Source: Apium graveolens (taxonomy: Eukaryota > Streptophyta > Magnoliopsida > Apiales > Apiaceae). From it: a stretch of DNA of 64,000 nt. Shown here in pieces: positions 1 through 11,235 of this stretch. The DNA lies in NCBI RefSeq assembly GCF_009905375.1, contig NC_133647.1:49968506-50032505 (forward strand), read 5' to 3'. Position numbers and translations under genes: made by a program. Position 1 is the stretch's first letter. Each line of letters opens with the position of its first letter. The notes below the pieces were generated by a model. It was not told where the DNA came from and made no database searches. It worked only from the letters and a program-made list of their open reading frames with translations.

Positions 1-2548
1 CTTTATTGATCACATGTCCTAAAAACTGTACTTCATTCCGCCAGAATTCACACTTCGAGAATTTGGCAAATAACTGCTCCTCTCTGAGTATCCCTAGAGC
101 TATCCTCAAATGCTCTGCATGTTCTGCCTCAGTCCTTGAGTAGATCAAAATATCATCGATAAAAACTATCACACACTTGTCCAAGTACTTCTTAAATACT
201 CTATTCATTAAATCCATGAAAGCCGCTGGGGCGTTGGTTAATCCAAAGGACATTACCAAGAACTCATAATGCCCATACCTGGTACGGAACGCTGCCTTGG
301 AAATATCTTCAGGTTTAATCTTTAGTTGGTGATATCCAGTTCTCAGGTCGATCTTGGAAAAATAAACAGCATCCTTTAGCTGGTCGAACAGATCGTCTAT
401 TCTAGGTAATGGGTACCTGTTCTTTATGGTTAGCTTGTTCAACTCTCGATAGTCTATGCACAACCTCATGCTCCCATCTTTCTTCTTAACAAATAAAACT
501 GGTGCTCCCCACGGAGACACACTGGGTCTTATCATACCCTTATCCAAGAGTTCCTGCAATTGGATAGCTAATTCCTTCATTTCTAACGGGGCTAACCGGT
601 AAGGTGCTTTTGAAACTGGCGCCGTCCCTGGGGCCAACTCAATAGCAAATTCAATCACTCTATCGGGTGGTAATCCCGGAAGGTCTTGGGGGAATACATC
701 TTCAAATTCGTTGACTACTGGAATATCTTGTAAGTTGGGCACCTCCTTCTGCGTGTCCACCACATAGGCTAGGTAGGCCTCACTTCCTTTTCGTAGCATC
801 CTTTTGGCCTGAGCCATGGTCAAAAATTTCTGCGTCTGCCTCTTTCCTCTAAATATAACTTCTTTCTTCCCGGGGATATTTAACTTAACTTTCTTCCCTT
901 TACAGTCTATCTGAGCATCGTTGCTAGATAGCCAGTCCATTCCCAAAATTACATCAAACTCCCCTAATTTAAAAGGAATCAGATCAACACTGAAAGATTG
1001 CTCCCCTATGCCTATCTCACAGGCGGGGTGAATCTGGTTAACAGGAATAATTTCATGATTGGCTATTTCTACTTGTAAGGGTTCTATCAAGGGTTTAGCC
1101 TTAAGTCTTAACTTACGCGCAAAGTCCTTTGATATAAAAGATTTAGTTGCTCCCGAATCAAATAAAACATTTGCACTGACTGAATTTAGAGAAAGGGTAC
1201 CTGCTATCACATCTGAATCTTTCATAGCATCCTGGACTGTCATGTTGAAAGTCCTCGCAGTAGGTGGCTTATTAGAAGCAGCCCTGCTTGCTCCCGAAGC
1301 TGCTGGTTTGTTCATTGGGCATTCCTTCTTCCAATGACCCGAGCGTCCACACTGATGACAATTGGTGGGTGGAACGACGGCAGGGGTTAATGATGGGCAC
1401 TTATTTGAATAGTGGCCCTCCCGACCGCACTTAAAACAGGTTACTGGCCTTCCTTTACACTCCCCAGTGTGATTCCTTCCACATATGTTACAGGCTGGCA
1501 ATGGGGGTCGAGATTGGTTGGAATAGGACGTTCTTGACTTCTGACCGCCCTGGCTCACACTCACACTCATTGGCCGCTTAAACCCAGTGTTCCTTCCTGG
1601 TAGGGACACTGCTCCTCGATTAAATCTAGTTGGGAAGCTCCTTCCTACGGAACCTCCACCCATGCTCATACTTTTCCTCTTTATTCCTTTCTCCTCTCTT
1701 TCCTTCTGCATCTGTTCACTTCCAACTTCTACAATCGTTGCCTTTTGCACCAGAGTGGCATAGTCCGTAAGCTCAAGGATTGCCACCCTATTCTGAATCC
1801 ATGGTTTCAGTCCCTGCTGAAACCTCCTAGCTTTCTTTTCCTCAGTGCTTACAAACTCCGGCACAAACCTTGATAACTCAGTAAATTTCGCTTCGTACTC
1901 TGCTACAGACAAGTTATTCTACTTTAGCTCCAAGAACTTGAGCTCCATCTGGTTTTCCATAAACCTCGGGAAATACTTTCCCAGAAACAACTGACTAAAT
2001 CTCTCCCAGGTTATTATAGCATCTGTCTCCATGTTTTTCTTGGCCTCCCACCAGTAGTTAGCTTCTCCTTTCAGAAGGTAGGTAGCAAATACAGTTTTCT
2101 GTGCCTCATCGATACTCAAAATCTCAAAAGATTTCTCCATTTCCTTTAACCATGCCCTTGCCTCAACTGGGTCGGCTGATCCGTGGAACTCAGGGGGCTT
2201 AAGGGACTTAAAAGCCCTGAAAGAGTTTGCCACTGCATTGTTACTTCCTTGAGGGGGTGGGTTGGGTTGACGTTCTAAATTCTGCCTTAGGAGTTGCATA
2301 AACTGACCCATGGGATCCATGCCTGGGTTTGGTACTGGTTGCTCAACCTCGGTTTCTCCTTCTTCAGCCTCTATCTCAAATCCCTCAACATCATATGTTT
2401 CCTCTTCTTCTTCATACAGGGAGTCATCCTGTTCCACATAATCCTCATCTTCCTCTTCACCGTGTTCTTGGTTTCTATTGTCCTGATTATGGCTTCCCTG
2501 GTCCTCAGACCCAGGGTTCGCCCTAGTTCCAATCTTTCTTGGCGGCAT
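1..2548 (-). pseudogene. gag-pro-pol of element A (N-terminal part, one in-frame stop)
   Basis: Encodes the structural and enzymatic polyprotein of a gypsy retrotransposon. From 2548 downward: an acidic N-terminus, the gag core (YWWEAKK and FLGKYFPR motifs), a stop codon at 1919-1921, the rest of gag with CCHC zinc knuckles ([14 protein letters not shown] and [14 protein letters not shown]), the aspartic protease ([10 protein letters not shown] near 1159), then reverse transcriptase with the first catalytic Asp intact (SKIDLRTGY, near 350) and the FIDD motif (near 155). All checked landmarks sit in one frame, so gag and pol form a single reading frame. Element C has a sense codon at the position of the stop. 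The frame is open to the window edge. Confidence 0.9.
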
Positions 2549-2959
2549 GATTCTGATAATAATAAAAACAATTATTGGGAAAATTCAACGTTAGGTCACA
2601 ATCATATACAACATTGTGCCTTGCACAGCTCTTATAATGGGGAGAACGTATAACGCAGTTCTATTATTTTAAGAAAGTTCTAATACGAAGTGCAGTAATA
2701 ATAATAATAAAACAGTGATCCCGTCACTATGGAACTGAACTGAAAGGAAACAAATATATACATAATGCGAGAATACATAGTTTGATCTGGTCAAAAGTAC
2801 AACAGTGCTACAGTCACCTGTCCCAAAAGTGATACACAAGAGTCTATCTGTCTAGTTAGAAAAAGGGATGCTATATACAAGTCAACTATCCCGGAAAATT
2901 GGCTCTTACTAAGGCCTCGGCTAACTAGACAACTAGACTATTCCATCATCAATCCTGAA

Positions 2960-3688
2960 TCACACACCGGAACGGGTCAGCTCCCAAACCCTTTCCATCG
3001 CACGACGGAAGATATAGTCGGCCTGCCGCCTGGAGATCCTACCATGCCTGTCCCCCTGGAGAGATCTGAGTCTCGCTCGGGACGTGAGCTCTATCCCCGT
3101 AAGCTCCCTCCTCAAGGATCGGGGTATAGAAGCCCTGGTCTCATAAGCTCGGGTACGCCTACCCGCCCTCTCTGCATCCAACTCCCTCCTGGCCTCATCC
3201 AGTCGGGCCTCGGCAACAGCCACTCGGGTCCTCAAAACATCCTGAACATATCCATGAGCTAACGAAGACTGCCTCTGGGCAGGGTCAAGAGGTGGTGAAT
3301 CCGGAGCCGCTGAGGGTGCCTCCTCGGTCTGCCTAGGCTCGGAAGTATGGGTCTCTGAGCTGTCATCATCAGGAATCCAAGATAGTGGTGGAGGGGTAGG
3401 GGCTCTGACCACCGGAAGTGTGGGTAAAGGGATACCAGCATACACTACCATAGGTCCAACACGCTCCTCAGCTACTGGGACCTCATCCGGGTCCTCCTCA
3501 TCTGGAATAGCAATAACCTCTGTCTCTGACTCCTCTGAGGGGTCCTCCTCATCTGAAATAGCAATGACCTCCGTCTCAGGCTCCTCTGAGGGGTCCTCCT
3601 CATCCTCCTCCATCTCAGGCTCCTCCTGATCCTCAACATCTAGCAATGCCTCATCATGCTCACGCTCGAACATCTCGGGGTCCTCCAT
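2960..3688 (-). CDS. Extra ORF between PBS and gag (acidic/arginine-rich protein, 242 aa), element A
   Basis: An intact 242-codon frame lying before gag on the same strand. The first ~75 residues are very acidic and contain two near-identical 17-residue repeats around EDPSEE.ETEVIAI (51 bp each). A proline-rich middle (about 85-135) follows, then a charged, probably helical C-terminal part rich in Arg, Ala and Glu (about 145-240). Element C carries a damaged version at 46651-47295 with one acidic repeat fewer, and D has a diverged counterpart. I recognise no known domain. Extra ORFs upstream of gag are known in some plant gypsy lineages such as Ogre; whether this one is related is unknown. 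Its intact state beside a nearly intact gag-pol suggests function until recently. Confidence 0.75.
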   Translation of the reverse strand: MEDPEMFEREHDEALLDVEDQEEPEMEEDEEDPSEEPETEVIAISDEEDPSEESETEVIAIPDEEDPDEVPVAEERVGPMVVYAGIPLPTLPVVRAPTPPPLSWIPDDDSSETHTSEPRQTEEAPSAAPDSPPLDPAQRQSSLAHGYVQDVLRTRVAVAEARLDEARRELDAERAGRRTRAYETRASIPRSLRRELTGIELTSRARLRSLQGDRHGRISRRQADYIFRRAMERVWELTRSGV

Positions 3689-3867
3689 CTCAGGCGCCTA
3701 CATATTAAACGAGCTAAGTTACTATCATGATACTTATAAGGGTTCCCGTAAGGGTTTTAACTATCAGCACTACTTTAAGTAGTCCGACCATGAACTTGGC
3801 AAGAGTTCTTATTATCTTTGTGAGTTTGTTATTATATCGACGCATCATCTCTGAGGTTTATAACGCT

Positions 3868-3881
3868 TAGCTCTGATACCA
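3868..3881 (-). other. Primer-binding site of element A (tRNA-iMet)
   Basis: Five bases inside the LTR end, the minus strand reads TGGTATCAGAGC, the complement of the 3' end of plant initiator methionine tRNA. Elements B, C and D carry the same type of site. Confidence 0.9.
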
Positions 3882-4177
3882 TTTCTGTAACACCCCCAGA
3901 TCCGGGGTCGGGGATCCGGGTCGTCACGGTCTTTCTTTCCATAATATCACTTCACTTAATTAATAATAATAACCTTATGCTGTGACCCCACACTAACACA
4001 CACCACAACCCGTTATAGTCTCAGAGATGAAATTGAAATAAGTACAAGTCTTTGAATCCACCATTTAACAGTTATTACAACCCAAAATGATTACTTGATA
4101 AATTTACAGTTAATTGCCATTATCTGCCACAAGTTATAATTATACATAATTTGATTCTCAAAAGTAGATGGTCTGAA

Positions 4178-4279
4178 CTACAATAGATCTACCTCTGCAG
4201 CTATAGCAGCTACAACATCATCGGGAAGACGCGGGACGCTTCCCACGCGCTTGCGCTGGGTCTGCTGGAGTCTGGCCAT
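4178..4279 (-). CDS. LTR micro-ORF, H3-tail-like peptide (element A copy, 33 aa)
   Basis: A 33-codon ORF about 0.4 kb from the 3' end of the LTR. The product begins MARLQQTQRKRVGSVPRLP and ends in an alanine-rich stretch before a TAG. It is the position-for-position homologue of the 62-codon ORF in both LTRs of element C, and the start is chosen on that alignment. Compared with C it has K4 to Q and S10 to R relative to the histone H3 tail numbering, but keeps A1, R2, Q5, T6, R8 and K9. Translation is unproven. Confidence 0.5.
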   Translation of the reverse strand: MARLQQTQRKRVGSVPRLPDDVVAAIAAEVDLL

Positions 4280-5450
4280 CTCTCCTAACTGTTGTTGTGT
4301 GATGAAGAAATAAAGCAAGAGTGAGCCTTACAGCTCGCAAGATAATATGTAGTGATAACAATAATATAAGTATCTAAATGGATACTTACTAGAATCTCTA
4401 TCATGCGTAAGATAATTACTTACTAGATATAAGTAAAAACAAGGAATGAAGTTACCAATACTTCACCACACTTATATCTTATATAAAGCTACTTGAACTG
4501 CCATCGTTCAAAGTATTATAGGTTTTAAGAAAACATCCCATAGATGAGACCACAAGTTAAGACTTGAATAGATTCAATCTTTGAAAGATTATTGAATGAA
4601 AAAGTTATGAGATACTTTATTTAGTCCCGGTATATATATATCCACATATATATACCCCTTTAAACATTTCCTGAAACCTCTGTTATGTAAAGTATGAACA
4701 GAGTTTGAAACATCCAATGAATTTTGGAAAGGAAAAGAATTTTGGCATAAACCCGATATCTTGCTGATCAGGCAAAGATACCAATAAGTAACCTTTTCTA
4801 CTGTAGATGGATGAATTCCTCACCGGTCATCACCCTGGCCGCATTAGGACCTCGCGCTAGACCGTACCCCGGCCCCTCACGCGTTGATGGACTGCCACCC
4901 AGCCACTTACACAATAATAGACCGTACCCCGGCCTGTCGCTTATGCCGACTCAATCAAATGGACTTACTTCCCGAACATTGGGCAAGTAATCAAATTGTT
5001 TTCTCAAAACAGCAACCTCGTTGCGAATATAAAATACACCACAGAGCCGGATTCCCCAGGTTTTGAGCGAGTATTTAAATCCCCTTAAAAGGAAGATCTT
5101 AAATATAAAAATGAGTTTTGGGATCCGCTCTGACTTTTAAAAATCATTTTGAAGACTCGAAAACACTTTAAAGAGTGTTTGGAGTAAAGCTGATTTAATG
5201 AAGTAAATCAGTCCCCAGAATATTAGAAAATATCTGAATATTATTAATTAAATAATATTCCCATAAAGAATAATCTTTTATAAAAATAATTGAAGTAGAA
5301 GTTTTAAAACTTATACTTGAAACGAGTATTAAATAACCAAAGATATACTTATATGAAAGTATTATCTTTATTTGAATAATCGAAAATAAGTTTGATTATT
5401 AACACCTTATTCTTTAATAAAATAAAGAATATATTTCAGCAAATAATCGG

Positions 5451-5834
5451 AGTCATAGATCCTCAAATGAATATTCAAATAATATTCATTAAATAATATA
5501 AACTGAGTCATAAGTCCTCGAATGAATATTCAAATAATATTCAATAATAATATATAAAAGAGTCATAAGCCCTCGAATGAATATTCAAATAATATTCAAT
5601 AATAATATATAAAAGAGTCATAAGCCCTCGAATGAATATTCAAATAATATTCAAATAAATAAATAAAGCTGAGTCATAAGCCCTCGAATGAATATTATAA
5701 ATAATATTCATTAAATAAAATAAAGGAGTCATACATCCTCAAATGAATATCCAAGTAATATTCAATAAATAATATAAAGGAGTCATAAGTCCTCGAATGA
5801 ATATTCAAGATAATATTCATTAAATAAAATAAAG
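5451..5834 (-). repeat. ~55-bp tandem array inside the LTR of element A, 7 units
   Basis: Seven successive units each begin with AGTCATA followed by a variant of CCTCGAATGAATATTC and an AT-rich remainder. Unit length is about 55 bp. The same unit in opposite orientation occurs four to five times in each LTR of element C and is missing from the LTRs of element D. Confidence 0.88.
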
Positions 5835-7985
5835 TTATCGAATAAACCTTATCGATTAATAGTTTTGAAAACTATAACCATATATTTATATAAATATATA
5901 TATTATACTCGGGATCCTCGACTCCCGGTTTAGAAAATATTTCCACCTTTTGGGTCCCTATACTAAGGGTATATGCAAGTTACCGCTATTCTCTAGCATA
6001 GGTATTATGCAACTATAAGCATTGAAATCAACAGATAGATAACCAGATTACGAAACAGACATGCATATATACCATAACAGCATGCTCCAATATATCGCAA
6101 AATTTGCTAATAACAATCATGCACTATCACAAGATAATGCATATACATATATTTACATCACAACAACAGTATAACGGGTAGAAAACTTGCCTGAGCGACT
6201 TGGGGGTGAGAAAGGCTCGGGACGAGTCTGATAACCTATAAACAACAAGTAAGTTGGAATTAAACCAAAATCACTTGTAAATCTATGCTTTAACTAACTT
6301 AGACTCTAATGCTAGTTTTGCGCTCACCGATTTGCTTAAGTCACTCGGGTACCCTCGGCTCCACCATTTTTAATAATTTAACCTTTACGAGTTTTAAAGC
6401 GATTCCTTCGCGAATGACTTACCAACTGCCTAACACACTTACCATAAATGTTTCACACATTAAATAACCCTTTTTGGTCTTTAACCTACATTCCAAAGTA
6501 AGGCGAGGGAAAAAGTTTCGTTCGCGAAACGCCGTTACTTGAAACGGTCGTTTCTCCTAAACCGTAAATCGGAATCGAACGAACTACATATCAAAACGAA
6601 GCTCGTAACATGAGCTATCTAAACATGGCAGTGGTCACAATCTAGCAGGGGGTTCTCGGCTCCTAATGCTATGCACAAAAACAGTCCAAAGAAAATCGGA
6701 CGTTACGACGGCTATGTTTACGTGATTTCCAAATTTTAACCCATTCACAAACAACCCAAATCAACCTCAAATCCAACATACAACCATCCTCCATCCTTAT
6801 CACATCATAACCACCCCAACCAATTCAATTCAATCTTTCATACTTATGCTTAAACTTGATTTTAATCATTCTTAAGTTCTTTTAAACCAAAACCACAATA
6901 ATTACCATTCCATTCACTACCATACCAAATCTCAAACTCTAAATCATAACAACAAGATACAATATCAACCCACTACTCAAAATCACCTTATAATATATAT
7001 GAACCTAGGGTTTGGAAATGGTATACCTTCCTTGAAGTGGTGGGTGGAGCTAGGAAGCCTTAAGAAGCTTTGAGAAGCCTTAGGAAAGCTTGGATCTTCA
7101 AGAAAAACAAGAAAAAGTTCAAGTTAAAAACTTGAAAACACTATTCATTGTCTTCTTCTTTGATTAAATGAAGAAGTTAGAGAAAGAATTAATGGTTTAA
7201 ACTCATGATATAGCCATAACTAAGCATAAAGATGATTAGGGAATTTTCTTACCAATTTAGGATGCTTGGATCTTGATTTTTGAAAAATCTAGCCTTTAAA
7301 AATGTAAAAAGCCGAGAGCTAAGATGAAGAACAAATGCCTTGGTTGTTTTTGATTCTTGATGAAATGATTTTGCCAGCTTGGTTGGCTTGATTTGTATTT
7401 GATTTAGTAAATTACTACCTTGCCCTTGAATTTGTGTGGTCCTTATTCAACCACACCTCCTTCCTTCCCATGTCATGCTTACCTCATCCTCATGATGTCA
7501 TCCTTCCTTCCTTCTCTTCTTTCTATTGGTTGGATGACATCATTCCCCTTAATCCCTTTGATTAACTTCCTAATCGTTTGCCTAATGACCGCTGATCTGT
7601 TATACGGTTCGCTTAACTTTCGTTCTCGTTTATCGTTTGAAGGATCATACCCGGGATCTTATTACTTAGGTTCCCTTAACCTTTCTCAATACATTATATT
7701 CCTTTTTATGATCCTCTATCATAATCCTTTAATTTAAATCCTTTTTATCCTGTTACCTTATACTCAATTCTCTCCGTATCTTGTGGATTTCCGGGAAAAA
7801 CCAAAGTGTTCGGAATTGGATTCTGACGATATTTACATACACTTATATACTTCATAGAGTACTAATAATATCCCAGAATATCCATAACAGAACCCCTACA
7901 TAGTGTGGCGTGAAAAGTTTTCTCATTCAGCTAAAACACTATTCACAAGGGTTACAAAAAGTTGAAAAATTTTGGGGTTATTACA

Positions 7986-8801
7986 CTGTTTATGGAAATG
8001 AATGTTTTTATTGAATAAAATTATTAGAATTGAATTGTTATTATAAAATATGTGGACCAGATTCATGGTCAGACCAGATTCAGTATAGAGAATAGGGTTG
8101 TGTGCCATGTTCGGGGTTAGTGCGTGACTGATCAGCAGCCTAACCTTTGGTTTTAGTTAAAAATGAGATAAGTCTAATTCAATAATTCTTTTGGAATGAT
8201 TGAATTTCCTAGTTTTCAATTGAATCAATGATTGATGAATCTTTTTATATATTACCCTGAACTTGTGAATTCTTGATAAACTATTTCATATTATTGTTGT
8301 TATATTGGTACTTGCTGAGCATTATTGCTCACCCTTTCTTTTCTTATAACCATTTCAAAAAGTCTTAGAGGTGAGTTGCTCGAGTTCGATAGCATGTAAG
8401 GCTAAGGTTAGGCGAAGAGAATGAGTGGTTAAGTTATCTAGAGATCAAAGAAGATATCCAGGGAATCTGATGAGGAGGGTTCAAGTTAGAGTCATTTATT
8501 GAGATTCAGTTGTAAATCAGGTTTGCAAATAAAGTGAGAGTGATTCTTCTAATCGAAGATGAGTGGTTATTGTAAAAGATGTTTGTTAATGATAGTGGCT
8601 GATTCTAATTTCAATACTGTAACCTATATGCGATCCTTTTTTAGGAGGTTAAACGGTTCCCTTTTAAAATCTTTTCAAATGTTCAGGTTTTAAATTCTTT
8701 GATTTGTATTAATTTTTCACAAATACAGGTTTTTAAAAGTGTTTTAAAAGTGATTTTCCTGTAATGACGTCAAATCCAGATCCCGGATTTGAGGGACGTC
8801 A
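7986..8801 (+). repeat. G: 3' part of a gypsy-type LTR, split by element A
   Basis: The right end reads ATCCCGGATTTGAGGGACGTCA, close to the 3' ends of the other gypsy LTRs in the window. It also carries the conserved CTTGCTGAGC...GCTCACCC block (8311-8335). Element A begins directly at its left side, so the 5' part of this LTR should lie beyond A, outside the window. No coding sequence is seen. It could be a solo LTR or the 3' LTR of an element. Confidence 0.7.
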
Positions 8802-8931
8802 TACATGAGCTTCGCCCGCTCTAGGTACTAACCATCCACAACATATATAAAGCCCTTAGGGGTAATAGAATGGTAGGACCAATCCCAAGCATGCTTCGTG
8901 GAGCCAACCATGGTATCCCCTCGATGAAACC

Positions 8932-10153
8932 TTAGAGTGGTTGGAATGAGCCCGTAGAGGGTGGAACAGGAGTGTTTATGGCCTCAGTTCTAGCTGAGGA
9001 GGCCTCCACCACATGTTCTTTGTGCTTCCTCAAGAAGTTGGGCTCAGTAGCCTTCCCACGAGTATCTAGCCCTGTAAGCCAGACTTTTTTCATCCTGGTT
9101 ATTTCTTCGACAACCGGCATAGTGGCGTTGTTTATTTCCCGAGCCGCTGAAAAGAAAATAGAAACAAAGAATAAGTTATGTTAATAACATATGAAAAAGG
9201 AAAACTAAAGTAAGTAGGATGAGAAATACCATGCAATGCGACCGAAGAAAGTCCCAAATAGATCAGAGAAAACTCTTCCAATAAAGTCCAACTTGCGGTC
9301 TTGCCCTCATATTTTATATGCTCACTGTATGTGAAATTTTCCTCAGCTGATAGGTGAAGGATTTTGGGGCTACCATCACAAACTTTACCAAAATAAGACC
9401 TAAAAAGTATGCTCCAATCACCGTTCTCCAATCTCAACCCAACAAAGTTGTCCCTCCGATGCTGGTTGTTATCAGGGATGGAGGCAATATTGAAAATCTG
9501 TGGACATTTAGGTCTCTACCTGATGTAAAACCAACCACAAAAGGTCTGGGAAGTGTTACAGCACTGAAATATTTACTTAAAAACGGCTATAAAAAGGGGA
9601 AAACCCTGCCTAAAATATAGAACCATAAAACATAGGACGTTTCTCCAGGCATTAAGTGGAAGTTGATAAGGGTTAGCTTGTAAGCAGCTAACAACCTAAG
9701 AATAAACTTGTGAATGGGAAACCTAAGCCCCGTGGTGAGGGAATCTGTATAAATAAAAAGAGTATCGCTTTTCCAGTGGCATGTACGATCACCACCGTCA
9801 ACAAAAACTATCCTAAGAGGAGGATGAACATTATAGGTTGTGTTATAATTATTAATATCAGTTACGTTATACCATTTATTGTAGTAATCGAAAGAATCTA
9901 AGTGAGCACTGGACGCGTATTCATCGCCCCTTGCGTTGATCATATCTAACAAAGACATATAAGACGAACGAACTTGAATTTCGTTACTTCTTTTAGAAGC
10001 TGAGGCAATCTTAGCAGCTCTCTCAACACCTTTCTCCTCCATTGATGGAGGTGGGATAAATGCTTGAAATCGGAGGACAAAAGAAGAAGATGGAGATTCA
10101 ACAAATCTTTGAGCACAAACCCAAAAAAAAAGGCCGGAAATTGGACTGACCAT
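8932..10153 (-). pseudogene. H: putative gypsy-type gag gene with intron (Transposase_28/PF04195-like)
   Basis: A first segment (10153 to about 9605) encodes a protein with a GLRFPIHKFI...LHLMPGE-type region, typical of the plant 'putative gypsy type transposon' domain. The same frame resumes downstream with a GWFYI...RP..P.IF and LRLENGDW segment (about 9560-9230), interrupted by one TAG. A GT-AG intron is well supported at 9229-9147 (83 bp): the donor follows TTGCAT|G, the acceptor is TTTTCTTTTCAG, and the frame continues across it into the last exon, which stops at 8932-8934. The break near 9604-9564 is only about 41 bp, short for a plant intron, so it may be a deletion-altered intron. No zinc knuckle, protease or RT follows. 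Confidence 0.6.
9147..9229 (-). other. Predicted spliceosomal intron in H
   Basis: On the minus strand it starts GTATTTCTC and ends TTTTCTTTTCAG after a pyrimidine-rich tract. Its 83-bp length is normal for plants. The flanking exons join in phase 1 and stay open on both sides, while reading through meets no homologous sequence. Confidence 0.65.
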
Positions 10154-10251
10154 CGGAAAGTACTAGAGATTTAGAAGTTGTGAGGGGGAGAAATGAGTTT
10201 AGAGATTTGCAAGTATGGAAATGAGAAGTGAGGTGATTTCACTTCACTCCC

Positions 10252-10290
10252 ACATATATAGCACCTCTAGCCAGTCATTGGACCAATAAA
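10252..10290 (-). promoter_or_regulatory. TATA/CCAAT promoter-like region upstream of H
   Basis: On the minus strand CCAAT (near 10275) precedes GCTATATATGTGGGAG (10262-10247). This leaves about 100 bp of C/T-rich leader before the ATG at 10153, which is the usual layout of a plant RNA polymerase II promoter. Confidence 0.45.
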
Positions 10291-10544
10291 AGGGGAATTT
10301 TAACATGACCAATTCTAAAAGGTTCCAGGATATTATAATAATAATAAAATTTGAAAAAAGTCCAGAACATTTTATATAATTCAAGAAAAAATGAAAAAGA
10401 TGAAGCCCAATATACAGGCCCAGTTAGATGGCCTAGTTTAGTGTCCAATAATCTAGAAGTTTTTGAGCTGGGAGACCCAGATTAATAGGAACAATTAAGA
10501 GGCCCACAAAAGAGTCCTATTGGAAAAAGATAGATAAATTTTGA

Positions 10545-11235
10545 TTACAATTCTGATCGAATGAATCCTAATTGAATTCGACCGAAATCCTGTTCGAAAA
10601 CATCCTGGTCGAAAAACCCACGACCAGGTATAATTGGAGCTTAATTTGGTCAAGAATTGAGTCAAAGGGTAGATCCTGACCATATTTCGGTCAGGATTCT
10701 GACCGAAACCCTGGTCGAAATCATCTTGGTCGAAAAACTCACGACCAGGATAAGTGGACCATAATTCGGTCAAGAATTAAGTCAGAGGAAAGATCCTGAC
10801 CAAAATCCTAACCGAAATCCTGGTCGAAAATAATCTTGGTCGAAAAACTCACGACCAGAATTAAATGAACCATAATTCGGCCAGAAAGATAAATTAAAAT
10901 CCTGACTGAATTCCAGTCAGTAACCTGGTCAAAAGACATTCTGGTCGAAAAATCCACGATCAGAAAAAAATAGACCATAATTCGGTCAAACGATAAATCT
11001 ATGGAAGAATCCTGGCCGAAATAGGTCAGAATCCTGATCGAAAGGTTTTCTGGTCGAAAAACTCACGTCCAGAATTGAGGGGACTATAATTCGATCAGGA
11101 TTAAGGGAACAGAGTTCTGTCGACTAATATTTTGATCAGATTCCTGATCGAATAGAGTCCTGACCGAAAACACCACGAGCAGGAATATGGAGGCCATAAT
11201 TCGACCAAGAACCTGATCGAAAATGAACTCCTCAT
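10545..11235. repeat. Tandem array of ~105-121-bp units with hairpin motif, about 6 units
   Basis: Diverged units each contain TGGTCGAAAAACTCACGACCA or a variant, at 10606, 10727, 10837, 10942, 11051 and 11161. Spacing is 121, 110, 105, 109 and 110 bp. The motif is an inverted repeat (TGGTCG/CGACCA) around a 9-bp loop. Other shared words are CCATAATTCGGTCA and ATCCTGACCGAAAT. It lies upstream of H on H's strand, so it may belong to that element's LTR or leader. Confidence 0.85.

Larger units (their letters stand above)
1..7985 (-). mobile_element. Element A: Tekay-type Ty3/gypsy LTR retrotransposon, truncated by window edge
   Basis: Read on the minus strand this is 5' LTR (7985 to 3886), tRNA-iMet primer-binding site (about 3870-3881), an acidic extra ORF (3688 to 2960), then gag and pol running to base 1. 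The rest of pol and the 3' LTR lie outside the window. It is the same family as element C (37114-59814): LTR, PBS, both ORFs and their order match throughout. C ends in a chromodomain-like segment, so the family belongs to the chromoviruses, probably Tekay/Del, which have unusually long LTRs. It is inserted inside another LTR (7986-8801). The right-hand flanking 5 bp are CTGTT; the left copy of the target duplication cannot be seen. Confidence 0.93.
3886..7985 (-). repeat. 5' LTR of element A (about 4.1 kb)
   Basis: On the minus strand the LTR starts TGTAATAACCCC (7985) and ends GGGGGTGTTACA (3886), matching the LTRs of element C at both ends and along its length. It holds a seven-unit, ~55-bp tandem array (5451-5834) and a micro-ORF (4178-4279). 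No other coding potential is supported. The stretch between the array and the LTR start is AT-rich with C/T-rich tracts, as in the leader regions of the other large LTRs here. Confidence 0.92.

Noticed and set aside
5451..5834. Regularly spaced repeats that could suggest a CRISPR-like array
   Set aside because: Units are contiguous ~55-bp tandem copies without unique spacers, lie inside an LTR of a plant retrotransposon, and no cas genes exist here.
8802..8931. Continuation of the H coding frame after its stop
   Set aside because: The frame stays open for some codons after TAA, but there is no recognisable motif before the boundary with LTR remnant G.
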